Shown: piece by piece, positions 39,123 to 47,768 of the stretch
Layout: the number at the start of each line of letters is the position of its first letter
Position numbering within the stretch: position 1 is the first letter of the stretch
Position numbers and translations under genes: made by a program
Notes under the pieces: generated by a model
The model's input: the letters and a program-made list of their open reading frames with translations, nothing else
Databases searched by the model: none
What the model was told of the DNA's origin: nothing
From: Roseivivax halodurans JCM 10272
Lineage (GTDB): Bacteria; Pseudomonadota; Alphaproteobacteria; Rhodobacterales; Rhodobacteraceae
Length of the DNA: 64,000 bases
Direction: 5' to 3'
Assembly: GCF_000521785.1 (NCBI RefSeq)
Contig: NZ_JALZ01000003.1
Span: 124,001 to 188,000, forward strand

Positions 39123-39337
39123 GTCCGGCCCTCTCGGCCGCAGATCCGGTCGGGATTGGCAAGAACGAGGTCAAGCCCGAGGAAGACAAGGTCCACATCC
39201 GCGACGCTGATCCAGGCTTCGCCCCGGAGCACGACACCCTGGTCGAGCAGTCCGTCAAGCAGATCGACGAGCCGGCCGTCCCGGGAGGCAAGGGCTTCAT
39301 CCGGGCCGACGAGGCGCATCTCGAAACCGTCAGGCAT
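39119..39337 (-). CDS. Short GvpA-family accessory protein (GvpJ/M/S type)
   Basis: A 72-residue paralogue of Gvp[21 protein letters not shown] then ISVADVDLVFLGLDLVLA follow the GvpA helix-strand-strand-helix plan but with many changes. Such minor A-like proteins help to nucleate or cap the vesicle tips. I cannot say whether J, M or S is the right letter. It overlaps both neighbours by a few bases. Confidence 0.75.
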   Translation of the reverse strand: MPDGFEMRLVGPDEALASRDGRLVDLLDGLLDQGVVLRGEAWISVADVDLVFLGLDLVLANPDRICGREGRT

Positions 39338-40028
39338 GGCAAGTCTCCGTTCGGGACGAAAACGCGAAGGGGGGCATCGGGCCGGTCATGCAAACCCTGA
39401 GGCCAAGCGCAGCGGCAGGTTTGGCGGCACTATCCATCGCGGAAAGGAGCGCCGGCACATCATCCCGCGCGACGAGCAGCGAATGACAGAGCAGGCGCCC
39501 TCTTGCGGGACGCGGGTTGGACCGCGACGCCGCCGAGTGGGCCCCGCCGGTCACGACGAGGCTCCCCAGAAAGCGCTGCGTCTCCATCGCCCGCGTCTGA
39601 CGCGCGTCGCGTCGGCGCCGCCGGTCTGTCAGGAAAGCCGCTCCGGTCCGCGGCGGCTCCGTCGGGCGATCCGGCTGCGGATCGGCCTGCTCGGCGCAGA
39701 GGTCGTACTGGCAGCGGCCGGCGATCTCCGCCATGGCGCTCTTTAGCTCCGGACCACGCGCGACAAGATGGCCGCGCAGCGCGTCCGGTGAGGAGAACAG
39801 GGACCCGAGCCGGATCGGCAGCACATCCGTCTTCACGGCGATCGCGCACAGGACGGCGTTCTGAAGTTGCGCCCAATCCGAGATGCCTTCAAGCGTCTCG
39901 GCAGCGGCGGGATCGACTTCCGCGCAGATAGCCTGAAGATCCGGGGCGCGGACCGCTGCGAAGGCCGGACCATCGCCGGGCAGATCCCTGCCGGCGGCGA
40001 CGACGCCCAGAAACAGCAGCGGCGTCAT
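39330..40028 (-). CDS. GvpF/GvpL-family protein
   Basis: A 232-residue GvpF/L homologue. It has the opening beta strand LLFLGVVAAG in place of the usual YLYGI, the middle segment VLPIRLGSLFSSPDALRGHL and the terminal motif GPMPPFAFSS. A cysteine and arginine-rich linker (about 110-145) is unusual. It overlaps the downstream and upstream genes. It is expected to act as a cytoplasmic GvpA-binding chaperone. Confidence 0.8.
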   Translation of the reverse strand: MTPLLFLGVVAAGRDLPGDGPAFAAVRAPDLQAICAEVDPAAAETLEGISDWAQLQNAVLCAIAVKTDVLPIRLGSLFSSPDALRGHLVARGPELKSAMAEIAGRCQYDLCAEQADPQPDRPTEPPRTGAAFLTDRRRRRDARQTRAMETQRFLGSLVVTGGAHSAASRSNPRPARGRLLCHSLLVARDDVPALLSAMDSAAKPAAALGLRVCMTGPMPPFAFSSRTETCHA

Positions 40029-40867
40029 GCGGCGGCCCTCGCGTGAGGCGCGGTCGCGCCGCGTCCCTCGGACCAGATCTCGGCGAGGATAAGAGGGCCG
40101 GCCGGGGCAGCGCAGCCAATCGCGGCGGCCAGGATATCCGCGGCTTCGCGAATGGCGCCCTGACGGCCGGGCCGCGCAGCGAGGAGCGCGGCCCGGCGCG
40201 CAACGCGCAAGGCATCACCATCCGGCATCGCTCCGAGGCCGAGAAGACGCAAGGCAGCCCGGATCCGGCGGGACGAAACGCGACGGAGCCTCAGGCTTGC
40301 AAAGGACACCGCCGGCGCGGGGCCGATCTGGCGGATTTCGAGCCCGGGATATGTCTCGTCGATCTCGGCCAGCGCGGCATCGAGATCCGCTTCCCGGAAC
40401 GCCTCGATGAGAATGACGTGATTGCTGATCAGGGCCTCGTGAACCGGTAGCGCGTGGCAGCTATCGGTCAGGCCGTAGAGACGTCGGGCAAGCTCGGCTG
40501 CAGCCATGGCGCCCTGGAGCGGCGCCGCGTCGCCCGAGCCGACGGTCACCTGGAACTGGACCTTGCCGGCCACTTCCGACGCGGCGCGTTCGAGGAGTGC
40601 GCGATTGGCCTCCACCATCCCCGGCAGCTCGTCATGGGCAAGTTGGGTTCCGGGCATGGCGGGCAGAAGCGCACCGGCGGGCATGAGGGCTTCGAGCCAT
40701 GCCATCCGGCGTGCCGCATCCGCCGCGACCTTGGCCCGGCTGGAGAACCTCGGCGCCGCCGGCCCGAAAATGCCGACAAACCCGCCCGCCGACGCGGCCG
40801 TGGTGCCATGCGGCACGGTCGGGAGCGCATCGGCGGCGAGTAGCGCGATCAGCTCGTCATTCTGCAT
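40025..40867 (-). CDS. GvpF/GvpL-family protein with C-terminal extension
   Basis: A 280-residue protein. Residues about 28-195 carry GvpF/L features (GFVGIFGPAAPRF, MPAGALLPAMPGTQL, and QIGPAPAVSFASLRL as the closing motif). About 85 further helical, alanine-rich residues follow that other family members lack. Its start lies within the end of the AAA ATPase gene (19-base overlap). The extension may contact the neighbouring ATPase; this is inferred only from gene order. Confidence 0.7.
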   Translation of the reverse strand: MQNDELIALLAADALPTVPHGTTAASAGGFVGIFGPAAPRFSSRAKVAADAARRMAWLEALMPAGALLPAMPGTQLAHDELPGMVEANRALLERAASEVAGKVQFQVTVGSGDAAPLQGAMAAAELARRLYGLTDSCHALPVHEALISNHVILIEAFREADLDAALAEIDETYPGLEIRQIGPAPAVSFASLRLRRVSSRRIRAALRLLGLGAMPDGDALRVARRAALLAARPGRQGAIREAADILAAAIGCAAPAGPLILAEIWSEGRGATAPHARAAA

Positions 40868-42954
40868 GTCTGGCTCCCCTCTGAGACAAAATCGGTGCTG
40901 CGGACCTGCAGGGCCGCCCGGCGCGCCGCGAGCGCCGCGGCGACATCCTCACCGGTGATTTCCGGCGCTGCGGGGCTCTCTCCTCCCGCAATCAGGCGGG
41001 CAAGCGCCGCGCGCGCGGCGGCGGCGACGAGATCGGCGAGGTCGGCGCCGCTCGCCCCTTCCGTCTCCGCCGCGATCGCCTCGGCCGTCACGTCCGGCGC
41101 GCAGGGCCGGCCCGCGAGGTGGACGGCGAGGATCGAGGCGCGTTCCGCCGCCTCGGGAACCGCGCAGTCGATGACCGCGTCGAACCGCCCCGGGCGGGTG
41201 AGCGCGGGATCGAGCGACGCCGCGCGGTTTGTGGCGGCGACAACCAGCACGTCCTCGCGATCTTCCAACCCATCGAGTTCCACCAGAAGCTGCGCGACGA
41301 TGCGGTCGAGCACCGCGTCCTGGCCGCCGCGACGCGGCGCCAGCGCATCGAACTCGTCGAAGAAGATCAGCGTCGGCGCTGTGTCCCGCGCCGTCCGGAA
41401 TATGTCCGACACGGCCCGTTCGGCATCGCCGAGATATCGCGACAGGACGCGCGGAGGGCGGACCGGCACGAGGTTCATCCCGGTTTCGGTCGCGAGCGCC
41501 CGGGCGAGCAGCGTCTTCCCCGATCCGGGTGGTCCCGAAAGCAGCACGCCGCGTGCCGGCCTGACGCCGAGCGCCGCGCACAAGCCGGGGTGACGGCGCG
41601 GCTGCAACAGAGCCACATCGAGCGCATGGCGCGCGGCGGTGAGACCGCCGAGGTTGTCCCAGGTCACCGGTCGGGCCTCGCTCGACAGGCCTCGCAAGGC
41701 GCTCGGTCCGGTGGCATCGAGGCCCGCGCGGAGGTCTGCCTGCGTGATCGTCAGATCCTCGAGCGCGACGTTCGCCTCCCCCTTCGCGTCCTTCACCGCG
41801 CGCGACAGGGCCGCGACAGCCGCTTCCCGCGCGAGTGCGGCGAGGTCGGCTCCGACATAGCCGTGGGAGGCCTCGGCGATGGCTGCAAGATCGGCGTCCC
41901 GAGCCAGCGGCGATCGGGCTAGGTGAACCTCAAGGATCGCGCGGCGCTGGTCGGGCGTGGGCGGCCTGAAGGCGATCTCGCGGTCGAAGCGGCCGGGGCG
42001 GCGCAGTGCCGGATCGATCATGTCGGGCGGGTTCGTCGCCGCCAGGACGACGACGCGGCCACGATCCTCGAGGCCGTCGAGCAAGGTCAGGAGCTGCGCC
42101 ACCACGCGCCTCTCAACCTGTTTCTCATCCGAAAGCGCGGCGCGGGCAGGCGCGATCGCATCGATCTCGTCGATGAACAGGATGGCCGGGGCCGCGCGGC
42201 GCGCAGATTCGAATATCTCGCGCAGAGCCCGTTCGCTCTCCCCATAATGCTTGCTGACGATCTCGGGTCCCGCGATGTGGAAGAAGCTCGCCTGCGTGCG
42301 GGCCGCCACGGCGCGCGCCAGCAGCGTCTTGCCCGACCCCGGCGGGCCGGTGAAGAGGATGCCGCGCGGAGCCGGCAGGCCGAGACGTTCGTAGAGCTCG
42401 GGCCGCAGGAGCGGCGCAGCCACGACCTCGTGGACCTGAGCGATCTGCGTCTCGAGACCGCCGATGCCGTCGTAGGGCCGGGCGGTTCGCGTCACCAGCG
42501 ATATGGTCGTCGCCTCGGTCAGGAACCCGGCGGGCTCGGGCGAGACTTCGGCAATCTCGACATCCGCGGCATGTCCACCAGGGAGCGCGACCCGGAGCCG
42601 GTCGCCCTCGGTGAGGGCCATGTCGAAGAGACCGTCCCGAAGATCGTCCGGGCGGGCGCGTTCCATGGCGTCGAGCCGCAGAGCGACGGACCGCAGCGGC
42701 GCCAGTGCGGCACGGCAAAGCGTGACGGGCTCGCCCTCGGCGACGCCGGAATTCCCGGCAAGACACGCACCGAGCGCGACGTCACCGTCTGCCACATCGC
42801 CCGGGACGGCGCGGCCATGGGTCTCGCGCGCGCCGCCGACCCGGACCGGGTCTCCCGGCAGGAGGCCGCCCCTTGCCAGGGCGCCGCGCGAGAGCCGTAC
42901 GAGCCCGCGCTTCTCCTCGGGATCGAGCCGCGCGGTGAGGGTCAGGCCGCTCAT
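40849..42954 (-). CDS. CDC48/VAT-like tandem AAA ATPase of the gas-vesicle cluster
   Basis: A 701-residue protein with the CDC48 plan. There is an N-domain (about 1-145, with LSRGALARGGLLPGDPVRV like the double-psi barrel) and two AAA modules. D1 has Walker A GPPGSGKT (203-210) and Walker B ILFIDEID (258-265). D2 has Walker A GPPGSGKT (474-481) and Walker B LIFFDEFD (529-536). Arginine-finger regions RRPGRFD and TRPGRFD are present, so both rings should hydrolyse ATP. It probably unfolds or remodels a protein during vesicle assembly or breakdown. It is coupled to gvpG by ATGA. Confidence 0.9.
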   Translation of the reverse strand: MSGLTLTARLDPEEKRGLVRLSRGALARGGLLPGDPVRVGGARETHGRAVPGDVADGDVALGACLAGNSGVAEGEPVTLCRAALAPLRSVALRLDAMERARPDDLRDGLFDMALTEGDRLRVALPGGHAADVEIAEVSPEPAGFLTEATTISLVTRTARPYDGIGGLETQIAQVHEVVAAPLLRPELYERLGLPAPRGILFTGPPGSGKTLLARAVAARTQASFFHIAGPEIVSKHYGESERALREIFESARRAAPAILFIDEIDAIAPARAALSDEKQVERRVVAQLLTLLDGLEDRGRVVVLAATNPPDMIDPALRRPGRFDREIAFRPPTPDQRRAILEVHLARSPLARDADLAAIAEASHGYVGADLAALAREAAVAALSRAVKDAKGEANVALEDLTITQADLRAGLDATGPSALRGLSSEARPVTWDNLGGLTAARHALDVALLQPRRHPGLCAALGVRPARGVLLSGPPGSGKTLLARALATETGMNLVPVRPPRVLSRYLGDAERAVSDIFRTARDTAPTLIFFDEFDALAPRRGGQDAVLDRIVAQLLVELDGLEDREDVLVVAATNRAASLDPALTRPGRFDAVIDCAVPEAAERASILAVHLAGRPCAPDVTAEAIAAETEGASGADLADLVAAAARAALARLIAGGESPAAPEITGEDVAAALAARRAALQVRSTDFVSEGSQTCRMTS

Positions 42955-43184
42955 CCGCGCGTATCCCGCAGGCGTTCGAGAAGGTCGCTTTCGAGAGCGT
43001 CGTAGGCCTCCTCGTCGATCTCGCCCGCCAGCAACCGGCGTTCGGCCTCGCCGAGCGCGGCGCGAAGGGTGGCCGGATCGTTGCGTTGCGCCTCCGCGGT
43101 CTCGGCGAGTTTTCTTGCGACCCAGAACGCGCCCGCGGCCGGGCCCGTCACCGGCAAGGTCAGAAGCTTCGAGACCAGCCCCAT
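42951..43184 (-). CDS. gvpG: Gas vesicle protein GvpG
   Basis: A 77-residue helical accessory protein. The N-terminal MGLVSKLLTLPVTGPAAGAF and the C-terminal LLAGEIDEEAYDALESDLLE match GvpG. It lies between gvpF and the AAA ATPase gene with overlaps of one and four bases, which is usual for gvpF-gvpG neighbours. The frame runs on to 43319, but the overlap and homology set the start at 43184. Confidence 0.88.
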   Translation of the reverse strand: MGLVSKLLTLPVTGPAAGAFWVARKLAETAEAQRNDPATLRAALGEAERRLLAGEIDEEAYDALESDLLERLRDTRG

Positions 43185-43927
43185 CACGCGGCCTTCCGCG
43201 CGGCGAGCGTGAGCCGCGTGAAACTGTAGGCGGGCTGCGGTCCGACGAGACGCACATGCGGCTCTCCTGTCGAGAAGCCGCACTCCCGGGCAGCATCGAG
43301 CACCGCCCCGGCCACCCAATCCGAAGATTCGGCCCGAAGGAGTATGTCCGCGGCGAGCACCTGGACATCGGTCTCGGGGGCGCGAAGGACGTGATCGACG
43401 ATGGCGGGCCGGATCGCAGCGAGGAGGCGCTTCTGCGCCTGGCCGCGCCGCCGGTCGAGCGCTTCAGCGATCCTCCGACCGAATGACGCGCAATCCTGCG
43501 GCACCGCCCTCCGCCGCTTGAGCGCGTCGCGCTCCGCCAGCAGTGTCGGCTCGTCGGCGAGCAGAGCCGCAAGCGCAGGGTCCCGGTCGAACGTCACCCT
43601 GACGCCGTACTCGACGGTGCCCGACAGCCGCTCCATCTCTGCCGCGATCCGCGCGCTCTGCGCGGAGATGAGGTCCGCGACCGCCCCGAGATCCTCGACC
43701 AGCATGCCGAACCGCATGGGCAGGACGGTTCCGCGCGCCGCGGCATCCTCGAGCACCCGCGCATGCGCAAGCATGAGACGGCGCCTCGGCAGGATCTCCG
43801 TCCCGTCGTGACGTCCGTGGAGGAGGCGGCCCTCCGGCAGGACCGCCTCCTCGACCGGACCGGTCACCCCGGGCGGGGACTCGCCGGTGACGCCACCGGC
43901 AGCGAGGATCCCATAGAGATAGATCAT
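43184..43927 (-). CDS. gvpF: Gas vesicle protein GvpF (or GvpL)
   Basis: The most typical of the four GvpF/L proteins here (247 residues). It opens with [12 protein letters not shown], contains GTVLPMRFGMLVEDLGAV and closes with LVGPQPAYSFTRLTL. Family members hold GvpA monomers before polymerisation, and GvpF has been found on the gas-facing side of the shell. It overlaps gvpH and gvpG, supporting joint expression. Confidence 0.9.
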   Translation of the reverse strand: MIYLYGILAAGGVTGESPPGVTGPVEEAVLPEGRLLHGRHDGTEILPRRRLMLAHARVLEDAAARGTVLPMRFGMLVEDLGAVADLISAQSARIAAEMERLSGTVEYGVRVTFDRDPALAALLADEPTLLAERDALKRRRAVPQDCASFGRRIAEALDRRRGQAQKRLLAAIRPAIVDHVLRAPETDVQVLAADILLRAESSDWVAGAVLDAARECGFSTGEPHVRLVGPQPAYSFTRLTLAARKAA

Positions 43928-44475
43928 GGCGCCTCCGGCTCGGGCGGCCGGGCGGTCAGATCGAGAATGCCATTGCGAAGCGAGACCTCGATATCCGAAA
44001 GGCGCACGCCCGGTGGCAGCTCGAAGCGGCCCTCGTAGGTCCGGCGGCGCGTCGTCGCAGCGATAAAAAGCTGCCCGTCCCGCTCGGAGAGAGACAGATC
44101 GTCCGCGCTGACGCCCGGCAGGTCCGCCGTGAGGGTCCAGAGCCCGGCCGAGTGCTGAATTGCAGCGTCAATCGCGCGGACCGCGGGCGGGCTGGATGGC
44201 TGCGGTGTGTCGGGCCGCCTGGCGCGCGCGGCAGGCTTGTGGCGCTCCGTCGGAAGGTCGCTCCCCGCGGCGCGGATGCGGATTCCCGCCTCGGCCCTGA
44301 CCGGACCGCGACCGGTGTCAAAGCTTCGGCTGCGTCGCACCTCGCCGGAACCGCCATCGAGCCGGTCGATCATGTCGCCGAGCGTGCGCCCGAGCTCGCC
44401 CAGAAGTCCGTCGAGACGCAGGTCGATCTCCTCGCGGAAATCATTACCCGGGCCGCGCCGTTTCGAGCCGGTCAT
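43924..44475 (-). CDS. gvpH: Gas vesicle protein GvpH, Hsp20-like
   Basis: A 183-residue protein. The N-terminal half is arginine-rich and probably disordered after a short helix ([20 protein letters not shown]). The C-terminal half (about 105-180) is an alpha-crystallin fold with [38 protein letters not shown] and [13 protein letters not shown], as in GvpH, which protects aggregation-prone gas-vesicle proteins. The ATG overlaps the gvpJ stop (ATGA), overriding the longer open frame to 44595. Confidence 0.85.
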   Translation of the reverse strand: MTGSKRRGPGNDFREEIDLRLDGLLGELGRTLGDMIDRLDGGSGEVRRSRSFDTGRGPVRAEAGIRIRAAGSDLPTERHKPAARARRPDTPQPSSPPAVRAIDAAIQHSAGLWTLTADLPGVSADDLSLSERDGQLFIAATTRRRTYEGRFELPPGVRLSDIEVSLRNGILDLTARPPEPEAP

Positions 44476-44780
44476 GCCGCGTCCTCCCGGGCGGCGAGCG
44501 CTGTCTCGAGCCGTTCCAACCGCTCGAGCAGAGCGGCGTTCTCCGCCTCGAGCGCGTGAGCCCGGCCGGAATAGGACGGGTCGCCCTCCCACCACGTGAT
44601 GCCGAGTTCCTTGGCCTTGTCGACCGTGGCGATCAGCAGCCGCAGGCGGATCGTCAGCAATTCGATCCCGACGAGCGACACCGACACGTCGCCGGCAATA
44701 ACGATTCCCTTGTCGAGGATGCGCTCCAGAACGTCCGCCAGGCTGTCGTGATGGATGGGGCTATGGACCTCGAAGCTCAT
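44472..44780 (-). CDS. gvpJ: Gas vesicle protein GvpJ (GvpA paralogue)
   Basis: A 102-residue minor shell protein. The GvpA-like core [20 protein letters not shown] then [20 protein letters not shown] is followed by [20 protein letters not shown] and a short coiled coil. That extension, absent from GvpA, is typical of GvpJ-type proteins that shape vesicle tips or start assembly. It overlaps gvpO and gvpH by four bases each. Confidence 0.88.
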   Translation of the reverse strand: MSFEVHSPIHHDSLADVLERILDKGIVIAGDVSVSLVGIELLTIRLRLLIATVDKAKELGITWWEGDPSYSGRAHALEAENAALLERLERLETALAAREDAA

Positions 44781-45085
44781 TCCGGACCGCCTGCCTCGCG
44801 GTGATAGCGGCCGGTCCGGTGAAACCCGGTCAGCTCGCCGGTTGCGTCGAGCTCCATCTCGTAGGCCGACAGAAGGTCGTTGTCGCCCATGCGGGCCGCA
44901 CTCTCGATGACCTCGACGATCGCGCGCCAGCCGGCGTCCGGGAGGCGCTCGCAGCTGCGGATCGCGTCGACGGGTGCGTCGGTGATCGTAGGCACGGCGG
45001 CGCGGATGCGCGCGATCGCCTGGCCGAGTGTCAGGCGCGTGCCCTTGGCCGAGTGGAATACCGTCTGATCGGGCTGGTCGGTCAT
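44777..45085 (-). CDS. gvpO: Gas vesicle protein GvpO
   Basis: A 102-residue protein matching GvpO, with [20 protein letters not shown] and [20 protein letters not shown] as the diagnostic C-terminal region. GvpO is needed for vesicle formation and has been linked to control of gvp expression in haloarchaea; its mechanism in bacteria is unknown. The start at 45085 agrees with the 4-base gap after the 74-aa ORF; the longer frame to 45274 would overlap it. Confidence 0.88.
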   Translation of the reverse strand: MTDQPDQTVFHSAKGTRLTLGQAIARIRAAVPTITDAPVDAIRSCERLPDAGWRAIVEVIESAARMGDNDLLSAYEMELDATGELTGFHRTGRYHREAGGPE

Positions 45086-45089
45086 CGCC

Positions 45090-45314
45090 TCACCTCTCGA
45101 GGATCGCAAGAAGCCTGCGGCGCTGGCGGATCCTGTCGACGAGATCGCCGCGGGCGGCTTCGGCCCGCTGCAAGGCCTGGGACATGCCCAACTCGAGACG
45201 GGCGATGTCGAACTCGATACGCACGAGGTGGATCGCGGCCTCCTTGCGGGTGCGCGCGGCAAGCGACCGGGCATTTCGGGGGCGTTTCGGCACGGACGTG
45301 AAGGGGCGTTTCAT
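45090..45314 (-). CDS. Small basic helical protein in the gvp operon
   Basis: An unrecognised 74-residue protein with a strongly basic opening (KRPFTSVPKRPRNARSLAAR) and one long amphipathic helix (EFDIARLELGMSQALQRAEA, then ARGDLVDRIRQRRRLLAILE). It sits between gvpN and gvpO with gaps of 10 and 4 bases, so it is clearly in the operon. It might bind GvpO, GvpN or nucleic acid; nothing in the sequence decides. Confidence 0.65.
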   Translation of the reverse strand: MKRPFTSVPKRPRNARSLAARTRKEAAIHLVRIEFDIARLELGMSQALQRAEAARGDLVDRIRQRRRLLAILER

Positions 45315-45324
45315 CGTATCGTCC

Positions 45325-46245
45325 TCATGCGGCGCGGCCCCGGGCCAGCGCGGCGGCTATCGCACCTTCGGGCAGACGCACGCCGCGGCCGCCAAGAACG
45401 TCGGCGGCGATCTCCTCGAGCGCAGCGTCGGTGAGGCCGCCTTCGCGCGCCTTGAGCGCGGCGATCCGCGCGATCAGGATCGCGGCCCGGAGCGAACAGG
45501 GCGCCTCTTCCCCGGAGGGGGTCAGCGCGGAGCCGAGCGCGACGATCCGCTTGCTCTGCGCTTCGGAAAGGCCACTCCTCATGGCGACGATACCCGCCAT
45601 CGTCCGCTCCGAGGGCGCGCGCAGCGGCAACGTCACCACGCGATCGAGCAGCGCGTCCGGAGCCCCGTTCACGCCGACGTAATCGTGCGGGTTCGAGGTC
45701 AGGACGATGCGGAAGTCGGGATGCGCTTGCAGGTAACTGCGCGGACTGGCCGGATCGGTCGAGACCAGCACTCCCTCTTCGAGCACCGAGAGCAGGATCG
45801 AGTTGGCCTCGGGTGAGGCGCGCGTGAACTCGTCGTAGACAAAGGTGTAGCCGTGGAGCATCGCGCCGGCGAGCGCGGAATCGCGCCAGTCCGCCCGGGT
45901 TTCGGCTTCGGTCCGTCGCACCGAGTGGACGTAATTGTCCACAACCGTGGACACGCTTTGGCCGATCTCGTGCCCGATGAAATCGCGCGAGGAAAGCCAT
46001 TCGTTTCCGGCCATGAAGGCAACCGGCCGGCCGAGGGATTCCGCGAGGCGCAGGGCAAGCGAGGTCTTGCCGAGTCCGGCCGGACCACAGAAGTGGATGC
46101 AGACGCCGGCACGCGCGTAGAACCTCGCGCGGTCGAGCAGGTTGCGGATCTCGTCGTTCTCGAAAAAGCGTTCCTGTCGCTGCAATCCGATCCATGGCGA
46201 GGCGGAGGAGTGGTGCAGATGCGGTTTTGGGGGACTGTGCCTCAA
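45325..46245 (-). CDS. gvpN: Gas vesicle ATPase GvpN
   Basis: A MoxR-type AAA+ ATPase required for vesicles to grow to full width. It has 306 residues from the chosen start. Walker A is GPAGLGKT (about 54-61), the Walker B region FVYDEFTRA, and sensor 1 VLTSNPHDYVG. The conserved N-terminal block ERFFENDEIRNLLDRARFYA identifies GvpN. No ATG lies near the homology; TTG at 46245 with GGGAAGA upstream fits best. An ATG at 46338 would overlap the upstream gene by 29 bases. Confidence 0.9.
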   Translation of the reverse strand: MRHSPPKPHLHHSSASPWIGLQRQERFFENDEIRNLLDRARFYARAGVCIHFCGPAGLGKTSLALRLAESLGRPVAFMAGNEWLSSRDFIGHEIGQSVSTVVDNYVHSVRRTEAETRADWRDSALAGAMLHGYTFVYDEFTRASPEANSILLSVLEEGVLVSTDPASPRSYLQAHPDFRIVLTSNPHDYVGVNGAPDALLDRVVTLPLRAPSERTMAGIVAMRSGLSEAQSKRIVALGSALTPSGEEAPCSLRAAILIARIAALKAREGGLTDAALEEIAADVLGGRGVRLPEGAIAAALARGRAA

Positions 46246-46309
46246 CGAAATCTTCCCTTTCTGGGTCGCCCGGCAGGTTAGGCCGATTCCGGTTGCCGCT
46301 TTGTTAAGA

Positions 46310-47767
46310 TCAGACGGATGATCCGACCGTCGTCGCATGGGCGAGATGCTCGAGGTCGATGCGCGGCAATACGTTGGGCTCGTTGCGAAGCTTGACGAGC
46401 CCCTCCTCGACCATGAGCCCGGTCTTGTCGTCCGCCCGCCATTCCGACGCCTCGATACCGTCCACCCTGTCGACCACGAAGCCCACCCGTCGATCGGGCG
46501 GCCCCACGAGCAGGACACGCCGCTGATCTGCCTCTCCCGCGGCCGAAAAGCCGAGCCGGCGCGCCAGACAGACAAGCGGCACGAGGCGTCCGCCATCGGC
46601 AAAGAGGCCCATGAGCCCCGCCGGCCCCGAAAGCGGCGTGACATCGCGGGGCGGCTCGAGGATCTGGACGAGCTGCCTGATCGGCGTCGCCAAGCGTGAT
46701 CGGGCGGTGAAGACCATGTACCGGGCGTCGTCGCGGATGATGTCCGCGCGCTTGCCTTTGTCGTCGCCCGTACCGCGCCCGCCGGGCCCCGCATCGGCGT
46801 TGGCTGTCGGATCCGAAAGGGCGGCCATCGCGGCGAGATCTCGCGACGCCGCCAGGGCATCGTGGTCGAGCACGAAAGTCTGCGCACCGCCCTCCTCGAC
46901 CAGAACCGATCTCAGCGGCGCGCCGGACCCTTCGAAAGCCGGACCGGGAGACTGCAGATCCGCGCTTCGGATGAGCGCGATCCGGCAGATCACGTCCACG
47001 GCCAGACCGAGCAATCGCTCGTCCGGGAAGCGCACCACCACGACCTCGGGCGCCTCGGGCGCAGCGCCACGGCCGAGGCCCAGGATCGCCGAGGCCTGCA
47101 TCACCGGGATGCGCCTTCCGTGCTGGCGGATCGAGCCGAGGCAGATATCCGTCGTCAGCGAATCGCGCGGGATGCGCTGGCGCGGCACCGTTCCGGAGAT
47201 TTTCAGGGCCTCGAGGCCGAAGGTCGCGCCGCCGGCCCGAAAGGTCAGATAGGCCTGCGTGTCCGTCGCTATCCCCTGACGCTTGGTGCGCAGGCTCGAG
47301 GCCGCTGCGGGCAGATCGACGCGCCCGAAGAGGGGCGCGGGGTCAATGCAGGACACGAGCCTGCCGTCGCGAAAGAAGCCGCCGGTCACGAAGGCGCCAT
47401 CACCTTGGTCGCGAAAAAGTCTCTGGACGCCACCCGCCGCCGGTTCCGTAAGGCCGACGACACGGTCGATGCCGAGCCCGATCGTGCGGCCGTCCGACTC
47501 AAGAAGAGCCGCGATCGTAGGCGGTTTCGGCGATGGATCGAGCCCGCAGAGGCGGTTCGGGTCGAGGATGGGCACAATCGTTCCGCGCAGATCGATGACG
47601 CCCAGGACCTCGGGTGCGGCGGTCATCAGCGGCGCGAGGCGGTCGATCATGCAGACTTCCGTCAGGAACCTCAGATCGACACCGACGCGACTGCTGCCGA
47701 TATCAAGCAGACCGAAAGACACCTCCCCCTCGGAGGGCGGCATGGCTGCCGGCGCCTGGGCGGACAC
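46310..47767 (-). CDS. Triple CheW-domain chemotaxis adaptor
   Basis: A 485-residue soluble protein made of three CheW-like domains (about 15-150, 170-305 and 345-480). Repeated CheW marks are PEVLGVIDLRGTIVPILDPN, GSIRQHGRRIPVMQASAILG and PAGLMGLFADGGRLVPLVCL, each with the RG/GR-x-x-P strand and a VVDRVDG-like strand in the third. CheW domains link chemoreceptors to CheA kinase. The GTG start lies one base after the chemoreceptor stop, so the two are produced together. No cheA is in the window, so it may serve a distant kinase or act without one. Confidence 0.85.
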   Translation of the reverse strand: MSAQAPAAMPPSEGEVSFGLLDIGSSRVGVDLRFLTEVCMIDRLAPLMTAAPEVLGVIDLRGTIVPILDPNRLCGLDPSPKPPTIAALLESDGRTIGLGIDRVVGLTEPAAGGVQRLFRDQGDGAFVTGGFFRDGRLVSCIDPAPLFGRVDLPAAASSLRTKRQGIATDTQAYLTFRAGGATFGLEALKISGTVPRQRIPRDSLTTDICLGSIRQHGRRIPVMQASAILGLGRGAAPEAPEVVVVRFPDERLLGLAVDVICRIALIRSADLQSPGPAFEGSGAPLRSVLVEEGGAQTFVLDHDALAASRDLAAMAALSDPTANADAGPGGRGTGDDKGKRADIIRDDARYMVFTARSRLATPIRQLVQILEPPRDVTPLSGPAGLMGLFADGGRLVPLVCLARRLGFSAAGEADQRRVLLVGPPDRRVGFVVDRVDGIEASEWRADDKTGLMVEEGLVKLRNEPNVLPRIDLEHLAHATTVGSSV

Positions 47768-47768
47768 G

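Noticed and set aside
45325-46887. GvpN with a start as far upstream as 46887
   Set aside because: That frame overlaps the CheW gene; TTG 46245 after a GGGAAGA site fits the known GvpN N-terminus.
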